A DNA stretch of 12,226 nucleotides from contig NSIA01000098.1 of the NCBI GenBank assembly GCA_002737585.1, positions 8,751 to 20,976 of the forward strand, given 5' to 3'. Under the pieces are notes generated by a model that was not told where the DNA came from, did not search any database, and worked only from the letters and a program-made list of their open reading frames with translations. Below are positions 1 to 7,201 of the stretch, piece by piece; position 1 is the first letter of the stretch, and each line of letters starts with the position of its first letter. Both the position numbers and the translations under genes were made by a program. The DNA is from Planctomycetaceae bacterium (lineage in GTDB: Bacteria > Planctomycetota > Phycisphaerae > Phycisphaerales > SM1A02).

Positions 1-2010
1 ACCGACGACGCGTTCCATGCCCGTTGCAACGCACGGCGGATCGCTCTTGACGAGCGGCACTGCTTGGCGCTGCATGTTCGAACCCATCAGGGCTCGGTTG
101 GCATCGTCATGCTCAAGGAAGGGGATCAGCGAGGCGCTGACGCCGACGATCTGCTTGGGGCTGATGTCAACGAACTGCACTTCGCCTGGCTCAACCAAGA
201 CCAAGTCAACATCGTTCGACTCGTCTTTATTGCTGCGACGGCGCGCGAGCACCTTCTCAAGCTTGGGGTTCCGGATGTTGGAGATGTTGCCGCTGGCATC
301 CATGGCGTCCGAAGGAGCCAAGATGTGCTTCAACTCTTCGTCAGCACGGAGCTTGACGACCTTGCCGCTGACCTTCGCGTTGCGAACTTCGCGGTACGGG
401 GTCTGCAGGAAGCCGTAGTCATCGATTTCGGCATAAATACCGAGCGATGCGATCAGACCGATGTTGGTGCCTTCCGGCGTTTCAATCGGGCAGATACGTC
501 CGTAATGAGAGATGTGCACGTCGCGCACTTCGAAGCCTGCGCGCTTGCGGTTGAGTCCGCCTGGTCCAAGTGCCGAGAGGCGCCGTTCATGCACAAGCAT
601 GGAAAGCGGGTTCGTCTGGTCAACCACCTGCGAAAGTTCGCTGCGGCCGAAGAAGAACTCGATGGCGCTGGAGATGCTCTTGGAGTTGACGAGGTCAGCG
701 ATCTTGCTGATTTCGCCTGGCTCCTTGACACTCATGCGCTCTTGGACGGTGCGCTTGAGCTTCAGGAAGCCCTTGCGCATTTCTTCGGTCGCCAGCTCAT
801 CGAGCGTGCGGAGTCGACGATTGCCCAAGTGATCGATGTCATCAACAAACTGTTCCTTGCCCGTTCCGCGGAGGTCAAGCATGTAGCGGATGACGGCGAG
901 GAAATCCTCGGCGCGAATGCGCTGCATGTCTTCGCCGACCTTCTTGTACTTCGGGTCGTGGTCGAACTTGCGGTTCATGCGGAAGCGACCAACGCGTCCG
1001 AGGCGATAGCGGCTGTCGTCAAAGAACTTCTCTTCGAAGAGCTTGCGAGCCTTGTCCACCTGCGGCGGGTTGCCGGGACGGAGGCGGCCGTAGATCTTGA
1101 GCAAGGCTGCTTCGTGTTCGCTGACTTCGGCAAGGAAGTCCAGCTTCTCTTCAGCAAGCGTGTTGAGGATCAGCGAGTCACCAGGATTGGTAACAACGCG
1201 AACGCTCTTCAGATTGCTGGCGAGGATGTTCTCAAGACCCTTCTCACCGAGCTGCGAACCAACGCGGCAGAGTTCCTCGCCGGTTTCGCTGTCGATGATC
1301 AGTTCCGCTGAGTAATGGAGCGGGGTGAGCTTCTTTGCTGCAAGGTCTTCAACGTCGTAGAACTCTTCGAGGATCTTCTCGGTGGTGGAGTACTTCTCGT
1401 CGAGCGCACGCAGGAAGGTGGTTGCGGCAAGCTTGGTGCTCTGGTCGATTCGCATCGCCAGAACATCCTTCTTAGTCACTTCCAACTCGATCCAACTGCC
1501 GCGCTCAGGAATGATGCGGCTGGAGTGGAGCGGACGATCACCGATGCGCGATGCAACGCTGAAGTCAACACCGGGTGAGCGGTGCAGCTGGCTCACGATG
1601 ACGCGCTCTGCGCCGTTCACGATGAACTCGCCGCCGCCCATCATGATCGGAATGTCACCGAGATAGATGTCTTCTTCAGTGATTGGCTCGCCTTCGCCCT
1701 TGGTGAGGCGAACGGTGACGCGGAGTGGACGACCGTAGGTCAGTCGCAGTTCGCGACACTCGTCAGGCGTGTAGCGCGGCTCCTCCAGCCGGTAGCGGAG
1801 GTAGTCGAGGCGCATGGCCAAGTCATAGGATTCAATCGGGAAGATCTCGCGTAGCAATGCTTCGAGACCCTTGTGGGTATCGCGCGACTGCGGGTCCTTC
1901 TTCAATTGCAAGAAGCGGTCATACGCCTCTTGCTGAACCTTCATGAGATCGGGAACGGGATCTGCTTCGCCGCGCTTCTTTGAAAAATCGCGGATGGTTT
2001 TTGTTGCCAT
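1..2010 (-). CDS. rpoB: RNA polymerase beta subunit, N-terminal 670 codons (gene runs off the left edge)
   Basis: This is the beta subunit of the core RNA polymerase, which forms one side of the active-site cleft and the rifampicin pocket. The minus-strand frame from the ATG at 2010 begins MATKTIRDFSKKRG and stays open to base 1. Recognisable blocks are GDIPIMMGGGEFIVNGAERV in the N-terminal part, the rifampicin region SELSQVVDQTNPLSM (about residues 458-472), RRLSALGPGGLNRKR, HYGRICPIETPEGTNIGLI, and MGSNMQRQAVPLV at the left edge. Bacterial RpoB is usually 1150-1350 residues, so about half the gene is present. It lies downstream of rplKAJL, the normal order, but is separated from rplL by a terminator and a 361-nt spacer, so it probably also has its own promoter. 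The Shine-Dalgarno sequence is weak (GAGAGG about 11 nt before the ATG). The start is supported by the conserved N-terminus, and no frameshift was seen. Confidence 0.97.
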   Translation of the reverse strand, partial: MATKTIRDFSKKRGEADPVPDLMKVQQEAYDRFLQLKKDPQSRDTHKGLEALLREIFPIESYDLAMRLDYLRYRLEEPRYTPDECRELRLTYGRPLRVTVRLTKGEGEPITEEDIYLGDIPIMMGGGEFIVNGAERVIVSQLHRSPGVDFSVASRIGDRPLHSSRIIPERGSWIELEVTKKDVLAMRIDQSTKLAATTFLRALDEKYSTTEKILEEFYDVEDLAAKKLTPLHYSAELIIDSETGEELCRVGSQLGEKGLENILASNLKSVRVVTNPGDSLILNTLAEEKLDFLAEVSEHEAALLKIYGRLRPGNPPQVDKARKLFEEKFFDDSRYRLGRVGRFRMNRKFDHDPKYKKVGEDMQRIRAEDFLAVIRYMLDLRGTGKEQFVDDIDHLGNRRLRTLDELATEEMRKGFLKLKRTVQERMSVKEPGEISKIADLVNSKSISSAIEFFFGRSELSQVVDQTNPLSMLVHERRLSALGPGGLNRKRAGFEVRDVHISHYGRICPIETPEGTNIGLIASLGIYAEIDDYGFLQTPYREVRNAKVSGKVVKLRADEELKHILAPSDAMDASGNISNIRNPKLEKVLARRRSNKDESNDVDLVLVEPGEVQFVDISPKQIVGVSASLIPFLEHDDANRALMGSNMQRQAVPLVKSDPPCVATGMERVVG

Positions 2011-2030
2011 AGTGTGTATCGCCTCTCGTT

Positions 2031-2062
2031 CCAAGTGCAATAAATGCCAAGTGCAATAAATG
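2031..2062. repeat. Perfect 16-bp tandem duplication in the rpoB leader
   Basis: CCAAGTGCAATAAATG occurs at 2031-2046 and again without a gap at 2047-2062. On the rpoB-sense strand it reads CATTTATTGCACTTGG twice, ending about 20 nt before the rpoB ATG. It therefore lies in the probable 5' untranslated region. It could be a recent slippage duplication or a paired binding site; the sequence alone does not decide. Confidence 0.95.
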
Positions 2063-2092
2063 GACGGACAGTGGCTTTCGCAAGCCGCTGAA

Positions 2093-2144
2093 TGTCAACT
2101 GTTTTGGATGTTTGGTGGTGCCGCAGCCAAGATCGAATATTGTA
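2093..2144 (-). promoter_or_regulatory. Possible rpoB promoter elements
   Basis: On the minus strand a TACAAT hexamer (2139-2144) lies inside an inverted repeat, ATTGT-GT-ACAAT, about 130 nt before the rpoB start. A perfect TTGACA (2093-2098) lies nearer the gene. Neither has a good partner: no recognisable -35 lies 16-18 nt before TACAAT, and the hexamer 17 nt after TTGACA is GCCACT. At least one may mark an rpoB promoter, because a strong terminator separates rpoB from rplL. The exact site is uncertain. Confidence 0.35.
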
Positions 2145-2309
2145 CACAATTCCTTGTTGCGCGGCCGCATATCGGCTCGATTGTGGCACGCGCTTTGCAG
2201 GAAAGTGAAAATCGCGTTATTGGACGCGCAGGGGATAAATCTGATTTAGTCAGAAATTGTCTCACATCACGAACGCCGGTGGGGCGCAACCGCCTGGCGC
2301 GCAGGTCCG

Positions 2310-2345
2310 AAAAACGCACTCGCCCGGCACGAGGCCGGGCGAGTG
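2310..2345 (-). terminator. Intrinsic terminator after rplL
   Basis: In the transcript the 12-bp stem CACTCGCCCGGC / GCCGGGCGAGTG (2334-2345 and 2317-2328, 5-nt loop) is followed after CG by five Ts (2310-2314). It begins 26 nt after the rplL stop codon. A perfect GC-rich 12-bp stem plus a T run is a textbook rho-independent terminator, implying that most rplKAJL transcripts end before rpoB or are attenuated there. Confidence 0.88.
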
Positions 2346-2371
2346 GAACGATCTTCGAACGGAGGCGAGTC

Positions 2372-2776
2372 TTACTTGATCTCGACCTTGCCGCCGGCTG
2401 CTTCGATAGCAGCCTTGAGCTTCTCGGCGTCTTCCTTGGAGATCTTCTCCTTGACGGCCTTCGGGGCGCCGTCGACGACAGCCTTCGCATCGGCCAGGCC
2501 GAGACCAGTGGCCTCGCGGACGACCTTGATGACGTTGATCTTGTTCGCGCCGGCTTCCTTGAGGATGACGTCGAACTCGGACTGGGCTTCAGCAGCAGGA
2601 GCTGCATCGCCAGCAGGAGCGGCCATCATCATGCCACCGCCAGCAGCGGCTTCGATTCCGTACTTGTCCTTCATGTAGTCCGCGAGGTCAACCGCGTCCT
2701 TCAGGGTGAGGCTGGCGATCGAGTCGCCGAGGGTGGTGATCTTTGCTTCGAACGTCTTGGTTTCAGTAGCGGTCAT
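2372..2776 (-). CDS. rplL: 50S ribosomal protein L7/L12
   Basis: L7/L12 is the multicopy stalk protein of the 50S subunit; it recruits and stimulates the translational GTPases EF-Tu, EF-G and IF2. The 134-residue product is near the family length of 120-130. It has an N-terminal dimerisation helix region (about 12-44), an Ala/Gly/Met-rich hinge (about 45-65), and the C-terminal factor-binding domain EFDVILKEAGANKINVIKVV (about 68-134), ending GGKVEIK. The ATG at 2776 was chosen over a TTG 12 nt upstream because GGAG lies 6 nt before it and the N-terminus then matches the family. It is last in rplKAJL, 159 nt after rplJ, and is followed by a strong terminator. Confidence 0.97.
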   Translation of the reverse strand: MTATETKTFEAKITTLGDSIASLTLKDAVDLADYMKDKYGIEAAAGGGMMMAAPAGDAAPAAEAQSEFDVILKEAGANKINVIKVVREATGLGLADAKAVVDGAPKAVKEKISKEDAEKLKAAIEAAGGKVEIK

Positions 2777-2935
2777 TGTGGACTCCAAATCACTTGATGA
2801 ACCTCCGAGTGGAACTGGAACGCCCAGTTTTTAACCCGCAAGCGGGCCAGTCGGAAGGTGGTTGGGTAACAGTCAGTATCAGTAACTATCAGTAACGGCA
2901 ACTGGGATCAGGGCTCCCAGATGTGCCGGATTGAT
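2777..2935 (-). promoter_or_regulatory. rplJ-rplL spacer with a hairpin and short tandem repeat
   Basis: This 159-nt spacer is long for a ribosomal operon. It holds a 6-bp stem-loop, CTGGGA / TCCCAG (2902-2907 and 2915-2920), just after the rplJ stop. It also holds two tandem copies of TATCAGTAAC (2877-2896) with a partial copy upstream, and the small GC stem CCCGCAAGCGGG (2836-2847). No T run follows the stems, so they look more like processing or pausing sites than a full terminator. In E. coli, L7/L12 is made in excess over L10, and independent control of rplL would fit that need. This role is inferred. Confidence 0.45.
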
Positions 2936-3484
2936 TTATGCAGTAACGGCTGAGATGGTTTCGCCCTTTTCCAAGCGCGATTCGATCTCTTTGACGATTC
3001 CCATCACGCGACCGCCCGGACCCTTGACGGCTCCGAGAAGATTGCGACCAGGGGAGAGGACGAGAGTGACGACGTTGGATTGCGCCTCTTCACGAGTCGG
3101 CATCTTGCTGAGCTGGGTGACGCCGGCCTTGCCTTCGTACACCACGCCTTCCAAGATGGCGGCCTTGAAGATGAACTTCTCAACGGTACGCGCCCACTTC
3201 ACCAGATCGCGCGCGAGATCCACGACGCTGTCTTGTGAGTAGACGAGTGCTGATGGCCCGGACAGGTGGGCACCGAGTTGCTCAAGCGCGCTGCCCTTGA
3301 AGGCTTCGCGTGCGAGTGCGTTCTTGACGACAGCGACCTTGACGCTCTTGCGAGCGAAATCGTTGCGCATCTTGTTGGTGGCGAGTGCATCGAGACCACG
3401 GATCTCGACGAGGACCGCGCCTTCGACGCCGGAGAACTTCTTACGGTACTCCTTGACGATCATCTGCTTAATTGGCTTAGACAT
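2936..3484 (-). CDS. rplJ: 50S ribosomal protein L10
   Basis: L10 anchors the L7/L12 dimers to 23S rRNA at the base of the stalk; in many bacteria it also represses its own operon. The 182-residue product has the normal N-terminal rRNA-binding half: MSKPIKQMIVKEYRKKF, the block VLVEIRGLDA, then KVAVVKNALAREAF (about residues 49-62). Its C-terminal helix, ending about 160-182 (IVKEIESRLEKGETISAV), is the L12-binding region. Length is typical for the family. AGGA lies about 9 nt before the ATG. It starts 31 nt after the rplA stop, leaving no room for the long L10 leader seen in E. coli, so any autoregulation must use a different site. Confidence 0.96.
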   Translation of the reverse strand: MSKPIKQMIVKEYRKKFSGVEGAVLVEIRGLDALATNKMRNDFARKSVKVAVVKNALAREAFKGSALEQLGAHLSGPSALVYSQDSVVDLARDLVKWARTVEKFIFKAAILEGVVYEGKAGVTQLSKMPTREEAQSNVVTLVLSPGRNLLGAVKGPGGRVMGIVKEIESRLEKGETISAVTA

Positions 3485-3515
3485 GTTGTTGTTCCTGCGA
3501 TGAATTCTGTGGGCG

Positions 3516-4223
3516 TCAGACTGCGACCGGGACGCCGGGGCTCATGCAAGCACCTACGACGCACTTCTTGACGTAGAGACCCTTGGATGATGCTGGCTTG
3601 GCCTTGAGGATCGTCTGTACGAACGCGTTCAGGTTGTCGAGAAGTTGTTCGTCCTTGAACGACAACTTGCCGATGACGCCGTGGATGTTGCCACCATCGT
3701 CGTTGCGGTACTCCTGCTTACCTGCTGCATATTCCTTGACGGCGTCTGCAACATTCGGAGTCACGGTGCCAGCCTTCGGCGAGGGCATAAGACCCTTCGG
3801 TCCAAGCACCTTTCCGAGCTTGCTGACGACGCGCATCATGTCTGGGCTGGCGATGGCGACATCGAATTCCATCCATCCGCCTTCGACCTTTGCAACCAGG
3901 TCATCAGACCCAGCTTCAACAGCACCCGCTGCCTTTGCGGCCGCGACTTTGTCAGAACCGCAGAACGCGATGACGCGTGCGGTCTTACCAATGCCGTGGG
4001 GCAGGGCGATCGAACCACGAAGCGCCTGATCGGCTGCCTTCGGGTCGATTCCAAGATGGAACACCACGTTGACCGTTTGGTCAAACTTGGTGGCCTTGAA
4101 CTTGCGGAGCGCTGCGATTGCTTCGGCAGCGGTGACGGGATTGACAACTATGTGGCTCTGCGCAGCGCGCATGCGCTTGGAGTTGCCGACGATCTTCTTG
4201 ACATCTTTGTTGGCGATAGCCAT
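3516..4223 (-). CDS. rplA: 50S ribosomal protein L1
   Basis: L1 forms the mobile L1 stalk that helps release deacylated tRNA from the E site, and in many bacteria it represses translation of the rplK-rplA mRNA. The product is 235 residues, the usual length. Family blocks include NPVTAAEAIAALRKF, KFDQTVNVVFHLGIDPK (about 45-61) and the signature KLGKVLGPKGLMPSPKAGTV (about 135-154). The C-terminal block is KPASSKGLYVKK. Its ATG lies 4 nt after the rplK stop. A strong Shine-Dalgarno sequence, GGAGGGG, overlaps the end of rplK, so the two genes are probably translationally coupled. Confidence 0.97.
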   Translation of the reverse strand: MAIANKDVKKIVGNSKRMRAAQSHIVVNPVTAAEAIAALRKFKATKFDQTVNVVFHLGIDPKAADQALRGSIALPHGIGKTARVIAFCGSDKVAAAKAAGAVEAGSDDLVAKVEGGWMEFDVAIASPDMMRVVSKLGKVLGPKGLMPSPKAGTVTPNVADAVKEYAAGKQEYRNDDGGNIHGVIGKLSFKDEQLLDNLNAFVQTILKAKPASSKGLYVKKCVVGACMSPGVPVAV

Positions 4224-4227
4224 GGCT

Positions 4228-4656
4228 TTACATCCCCTCCACTGTCACGCCCATCGAGCGTGCGCTTCCCATGACGATGCGCATTGCAGCGTCAAGGCTG
4301 GTGGTGTTGAGGTCCTTGATTTTTTCTTCGGCGATCTTGCGGATCTGATCCTTGGTGATCTTGCCGACCTTCTGTGTGTGGGGGACTGGCGAGCCCTTGT
4401 CGATCTTGATCGCGTCCTTAATGAGCGCGGAGACCGGGGAGGTCTTGATTTCAATGTCGAAGCTCTTGTCGGCGTAAACCGTGACAATGCAACCGACCAC
4501 GCGGCCGTTGAGGGCCTTGGTCAAGTCGTTGAACTTCGTGATGAACTGACCGGGGTTAACGCCGTTGGCGCCGAGGACAGGACCGAGCGGTGGGGCCGGA
4601 GTGGCCTTGCCGCCTGGTGCCATCAACTTAAATTGCTTCGTGACCTTCTTGGCCAT
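4228..4656 (-). CDS. rplK: 50S ribosomal protein L11
   Basis: L11 binds the GTPase-associated centre of 23S rRNA and forms part of the thiostrepton site. The 142-residue product matches the family length. It has the proline-rich N-terminal domain with ATPAPPLGPVLGANGVN (about 18-34) and a C-terminal rRNA-binding domain ending in the L11 signature RIVMGSARSMGVTVEG (about 126-141). The ATG at 4656 was chosen because MAKKVTKQFKL is the conserved start and GGAGG lies 8 nt before it. A longer open frame upstream of this start is not L11-like. It is first in rplKAJL. secE and nusG, usually just upstream, are not in the window. Confidence 0.97.
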   Translation of the reverse strand: MAKKVTKQFKLMAPGGKATPAPPLGPVLGANGVNPGQFITKFNDLTKALNGRVVGCIVTVYADKSFDIEIKTSPVSALIKDAIKIDKGSPVPHTQKVGKITKDQIRKIAEEKIKDLNTTSLDAAMRIVMGSARSMGVTVEGM

Positions 4657-4664
4657 GGTTCCTA

Positions 4665-4736
4665 CCTCCGACCGAGCCGGCCCTACTTCGGGCGAAGCCA
4701 GTGTTCCCACATTGACAGGTGGAGTTCTGGCTCGGA
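4665..4736 (-). promoter_or_regulatory. Structured leader before rplK, candidate L1 autoregulatory site
   Basis: The mRNA leader can close a 7-bp stem, CCGAGCC (4729-4735) with GGCTCGG (4672-4678), whose 3' arm ends 2 nt before the Shine-Dalgarno GGAGG (4665-4669). Inside are a CCAC / GTGG hairpin and a CTTCG-CC-CGAAG hairpin; an alternative stem GCCAG / CTGGC overlaps the outer one. L1 is known to repress this operon in several bacteria by binding a leader structure that mimics its 23S rRNA site. Position and structure fit that model, but no conserved L1-site sequence was verified. Confidence 0.45.
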
Positions 4737-4770
4737 TCAGTCGTTCAAGCGGTGCGGGGTGAAGGGAGGG

Positions 4771-4798
4771 ATCATAGCCAAATCCCCTGCGAATGCAA
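4771..4798 (-). promoter_or_regulatory. Sigma70-type promoter for rplKAJL
   Basis: On the minus strand TTGCAT (4793-4798) and TATGAT (4771-4776) are separated by 16 nt, close to the consensus TTGACA-N17-TATAAT. A start near 4764 would give a leader of about 108 nt before rplK, containing the folded region described for 4665-4736. It lies between the end of the protease gene (4859) and rplK, where a separate ribosomal-operon promoter is expected. Confidence 0.62.
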
Positions 4799-4858
4799 GT
4801 GCATTGCCTTCGTGTCGCCTGCGTGGTGAGGGCGGTTGCGCGACTTCCTTTGTGGTTA

Positions 4859-7150
4859 TCAGACGCTCCATGCGCCGAGGAGTGGCGCCAGGTCGGCCCC
4901 ATCCACGATTCCATCAAAGTTGAAGTCAGCGGGACCGCCCGGGGAGCCCCACAGACCGAGGAATATCCCCAAGTCCACCCCGTTGACTCGTCCGTCTCCA
5001 GACAGGTCAAAGCGGAACTGGGTTCCACCCTTGGTGAACCGGCTTGCCGGAATGGGTGCCTTGGTCATGCCTGGGCCCTGAAGTTGGGCGATGCATCCAG
5101 CGCCGCCACCGGCCTCAAAGAACTCGATAGAGATTCGATGCTTGCCCGCGGCAAGCGCGATGCTTCCGGTGGCCTCCTGCATTCCATGGAGCCCGTTGTT
5201 GTCCACGATGGATGAGCCGCCAATACGGAGCCGCGAGCCATCATCACTGGTGAGCGAGAATTGATAGCTGCCGGGCTGATCCACTTGTAACCAACCAGTC
5301 CACAGAGCACCAACGTTGTCACTGCGGTTGCTGTTAGCGAAAGTACCAGTCGTTGAACTGAAATTCACGTTGGCTGAAGTGGTGGTCAGGTACGGGCTGA
5401 GTGTGGCGAAATCAGGCAGCACCTCGGGTGCTGTGAGTGCGTAGTAGTAGGCGGTCAGTCCAGGTGTGTCGCCCACCGGATAGTCAGGTAATCGCAGCGC
5501 AATCACCACGGCGTTGATATACCCAACAGGTGACAGTTGCCCGGACTCTTCGCGCACTTGGTAAGCGATGCGATCGGTTCCAACAAATCCGAATGCTGGC
5601 GTGTAGCGCAGAACATCACGTCCGCCCGGACCGGCTCCAGTCAATCGCATGACCACTCCGCCTCCGGGAGTGATCGGCTCGAATGAATCGATGACGACGG
5701 CCTCGCAGTTGGCAAGCACATCATTGGCGAGTACGTCAACATCCACCGATCCGCCGTCCATAAACAACTCACACCAATCATCGACCGTTACTGGCGCCGT
5801 GCTACCTGCACCGGCGTTACATGAGTTGGACATGTAGCTACCAATTGCATCAATGCAGAGTGGATGGAAGTCAAGAAGCACATTGGTCATGCCACCAGCG
5901 CACGTATGGCAATAGCTCATGATGGTGCCGGTAGCAATGCATGCTTGTGCAGTCTGGCACGAACCAAAGTATCCGGCCGGGGCACAACTATCAGCTGGTT
6001 CTGGGCAGAAATTGTGAGTATGGACGGAGCCAATGTTGTGGCCGAGTTCATGGCTAGTGACCATGATGTCCCAGTTTTGTGGATGGTTGTTAATGAGCGG
6101 GTAGGGGAATGCTCCTGCAAGGTTGCCGGAAACGGAGTAACCCCATTCCTTGTTGCAGGCAACACTGAGCCATGCAACGCCGCCACCAAGGCCTCGTGTC
6201 GACAGCATGGTTGCAAGCTCGCGCGGCTGTGCCGTCATGTTGGTTTGCCACCAGGTACGGAACTCGTAGAGTTGGTTTCCTGCAGAGTCTTGCGTCCACG
6301 GATCATCGGCCGTTGGCCAGAGGCGCAAGAAGTTGACTGCCGGAAGAATCTGCAGGTCCCGTTGATAGATCTGTTGAATGCCAGCAAACACGGTTGCGAT
6401 GTAGGCGCTTGATGTTGCAATCGGTTGAGGGCTTCCGGCAAAGCGCAGGAATAGTTCGGCATCGGTTTCAACGGCAATCCGGATTTGTCGGCAGGGCTGA
6501 ACCAGCATCACCGGTGAGTTGTTGCCCAGATGCTCATCGATCGGCGCAGTGAGTTCTTGGCATGTCCACGGTTCCCACTCAATGGTGCCTGGAGGAAGTT
6601 CGCCCAACTGGTATGCAAGCAGTGGACCTTTGCCACCGATGCGGTCGCCGGTAATGACTGCTGTTCCGTATGCATCTTGCACAAAGCCGAGAATGCCGGC
6701 GGCGCTTCGCGAAAGCATCACCTTGGAGCGGGGATCGCCTTCAACGGTTCCGCCCCACCATTGACCTTGCGGGCGGGGTAGGACTTGTTCATCCAATGTG
6801 CCCTTTGCATTGATGCGCGCGGCCACGATGCGGGCATCGGCAGTGAATGGTTCAATGCGTTGCAAGATCAGATTCACCCGACGCGTTGCGCTGACTGGCA
6901 CGCCTTCAAGGCGCACATGGTTGGTTGCTTCCATCGCCTTCCACACCAATTCATCAGGCGCGAGCGCGGTGACTGATCCACGCAGGTGCGCGGGCAATTC
7001 ATCCGCAGACACCGTGACGAGCGGCGAGGCCAGGTTCTGCGATGGGATTTGAGCGTGGGTGAGCGCGGAGACCGTCAGCGCTGCCAAGAAGGCGAGTGCG
7101 GAGCGGCGAACGTTGGCGTGGGGGCGCATTCCTGTAAAGGTAGTTCGCAT
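4859..7150 (-). CDS. Secreted metzincin (reprolysin-like) metalloprotease with PA14 and dockerin-like domains
   Basis: This is a probable extracellular zinc endopeptidase. Residues 1-33 form a signal peptide (hydrophobic LAFLAALTVSAL, cleavage near THA). The catalytic domain, about 220-445, contains the complete metzincin zinc motif HELGHNIGSVH (367-377) and the Met-turn GTIMSYC (M411), with many cysteines around them. Then follow a cadherin/Big-like segment with the typical VDVDVLANDVLANC (about 452-552), a PA14-like carbohydrate-binding domain (about 560-707, with SYQFSLTSDDGSRLRIGG), and a dockerin-like pair of calcium loops, DLSGDGRVNGVDL and DFNFDGIVDGADL, ending LLGAWSV. The start may be the ATG at 7129 (M8), since TACCTT lies 7 nt before it and neither start has a spaced Shine-Dalgarno sequence. 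Substrate is unknown; degradation of proteins in polymeric matter is an inference. Confidence 0.88.
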   Translation of the reverse strand: MRTTFTGMRPHANVRRSALAFLAALTVSALTHAQIPSQNLASPLVTVSADELPAHLRGSVTALAPDELVWKAMEATNHVRLEGVPVSATRRVNLILQRIEPFTADARIVAARINAKGTLDEQVLPRPQGQWWGGTVEGDPRSKVMLSRSAAGILGFVQDAYGTAVITGDRIGGKGPLLAYQLGELPPGTIEWEPWTCQELTAPIDEHLGNNSPVMLVQPCRQIRIAVETDAELFLRFAGSPQPIATSSAYIATVFAGIQQIYQRDLQILPAVNFLRLWPTADDPWTQDSAGNQLYEFRTWWQTNMTAQPRELATMLSTRGLGGGVAWLSVACNKEWGYSVSGNLAGAFPYPLINNHPQNWDIMVTSHELGHNIGSVHTHNFCPEPADSCAPAGYFGSCQTAQACIATGTIMSYCHTCAGGMTNVLLDFHPLCIDAIGSYMSNSCNAGAGSTAPVTVDDWCELFMDGGSVDVDVLANDVLANCEAVVIDSFEPITPGGGVVMRLTGAGPGGRDVLRYTPAFGFVGTDRIAYQVREESGQLSPVGYINAVVIALRLPDYPVGDTPGLTAYYYALTAPEVLPDFATLSPYLTTTSANVNFSSTTGTFANSNRSDNVGALWTGWLQVDQPGSYQFSLTSDDGSRLRIGGSSIVDNNGLHGMQEATGSIALAAGKHRISIEFFEAGGGAGCIAQLQGPGMTKAPIPASRFTKGGTQFRFDLSGDGRVNGVDLGIFLGLWGSPGGPADFNFDGIVDGADLAPLLGAWSV

Positions 7151-7201
7151 TCCCGCAAAGTCACCGAGCGCATGCGGGATTTACTGGCAATTCCGCCGAA
7201 G

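Larger units (their letters stand above)
2011..2371. other. rplL-rpoB spacer (361 nt, no gene)
   Basis: No conserved reading frame was seen. From rplL toward rpoB the spacer holds the intrinsic terminator (2310-2345), a small inverted repeat TCTGATTTAGTCAGA near 2240-2254, the TACAAT and TTGACA hexamers, and the 16-bp tandem repeat. Open frames on both strands here have no recognisable protein content. Intergenic promoters between rplL and rpoB are known in other bacteria, and the layout fits that arrangement. Confidence 0.7.

Noticed and set aside
64..1311. A 415-codon open frame on the plus strand opposite rpoB
   Set aside because: It is antisense to a fully conserved rpoB frame and has no recognisable protein content; high GC leaves such frames open by chance.
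2834..2850. CCCGCAAGCGGG stem as a terminator between rplJ and rplL
   Set aside because: The stem is only 4-5 bp and in the transcript it is followed by TTAAAAAC rather than a T run.
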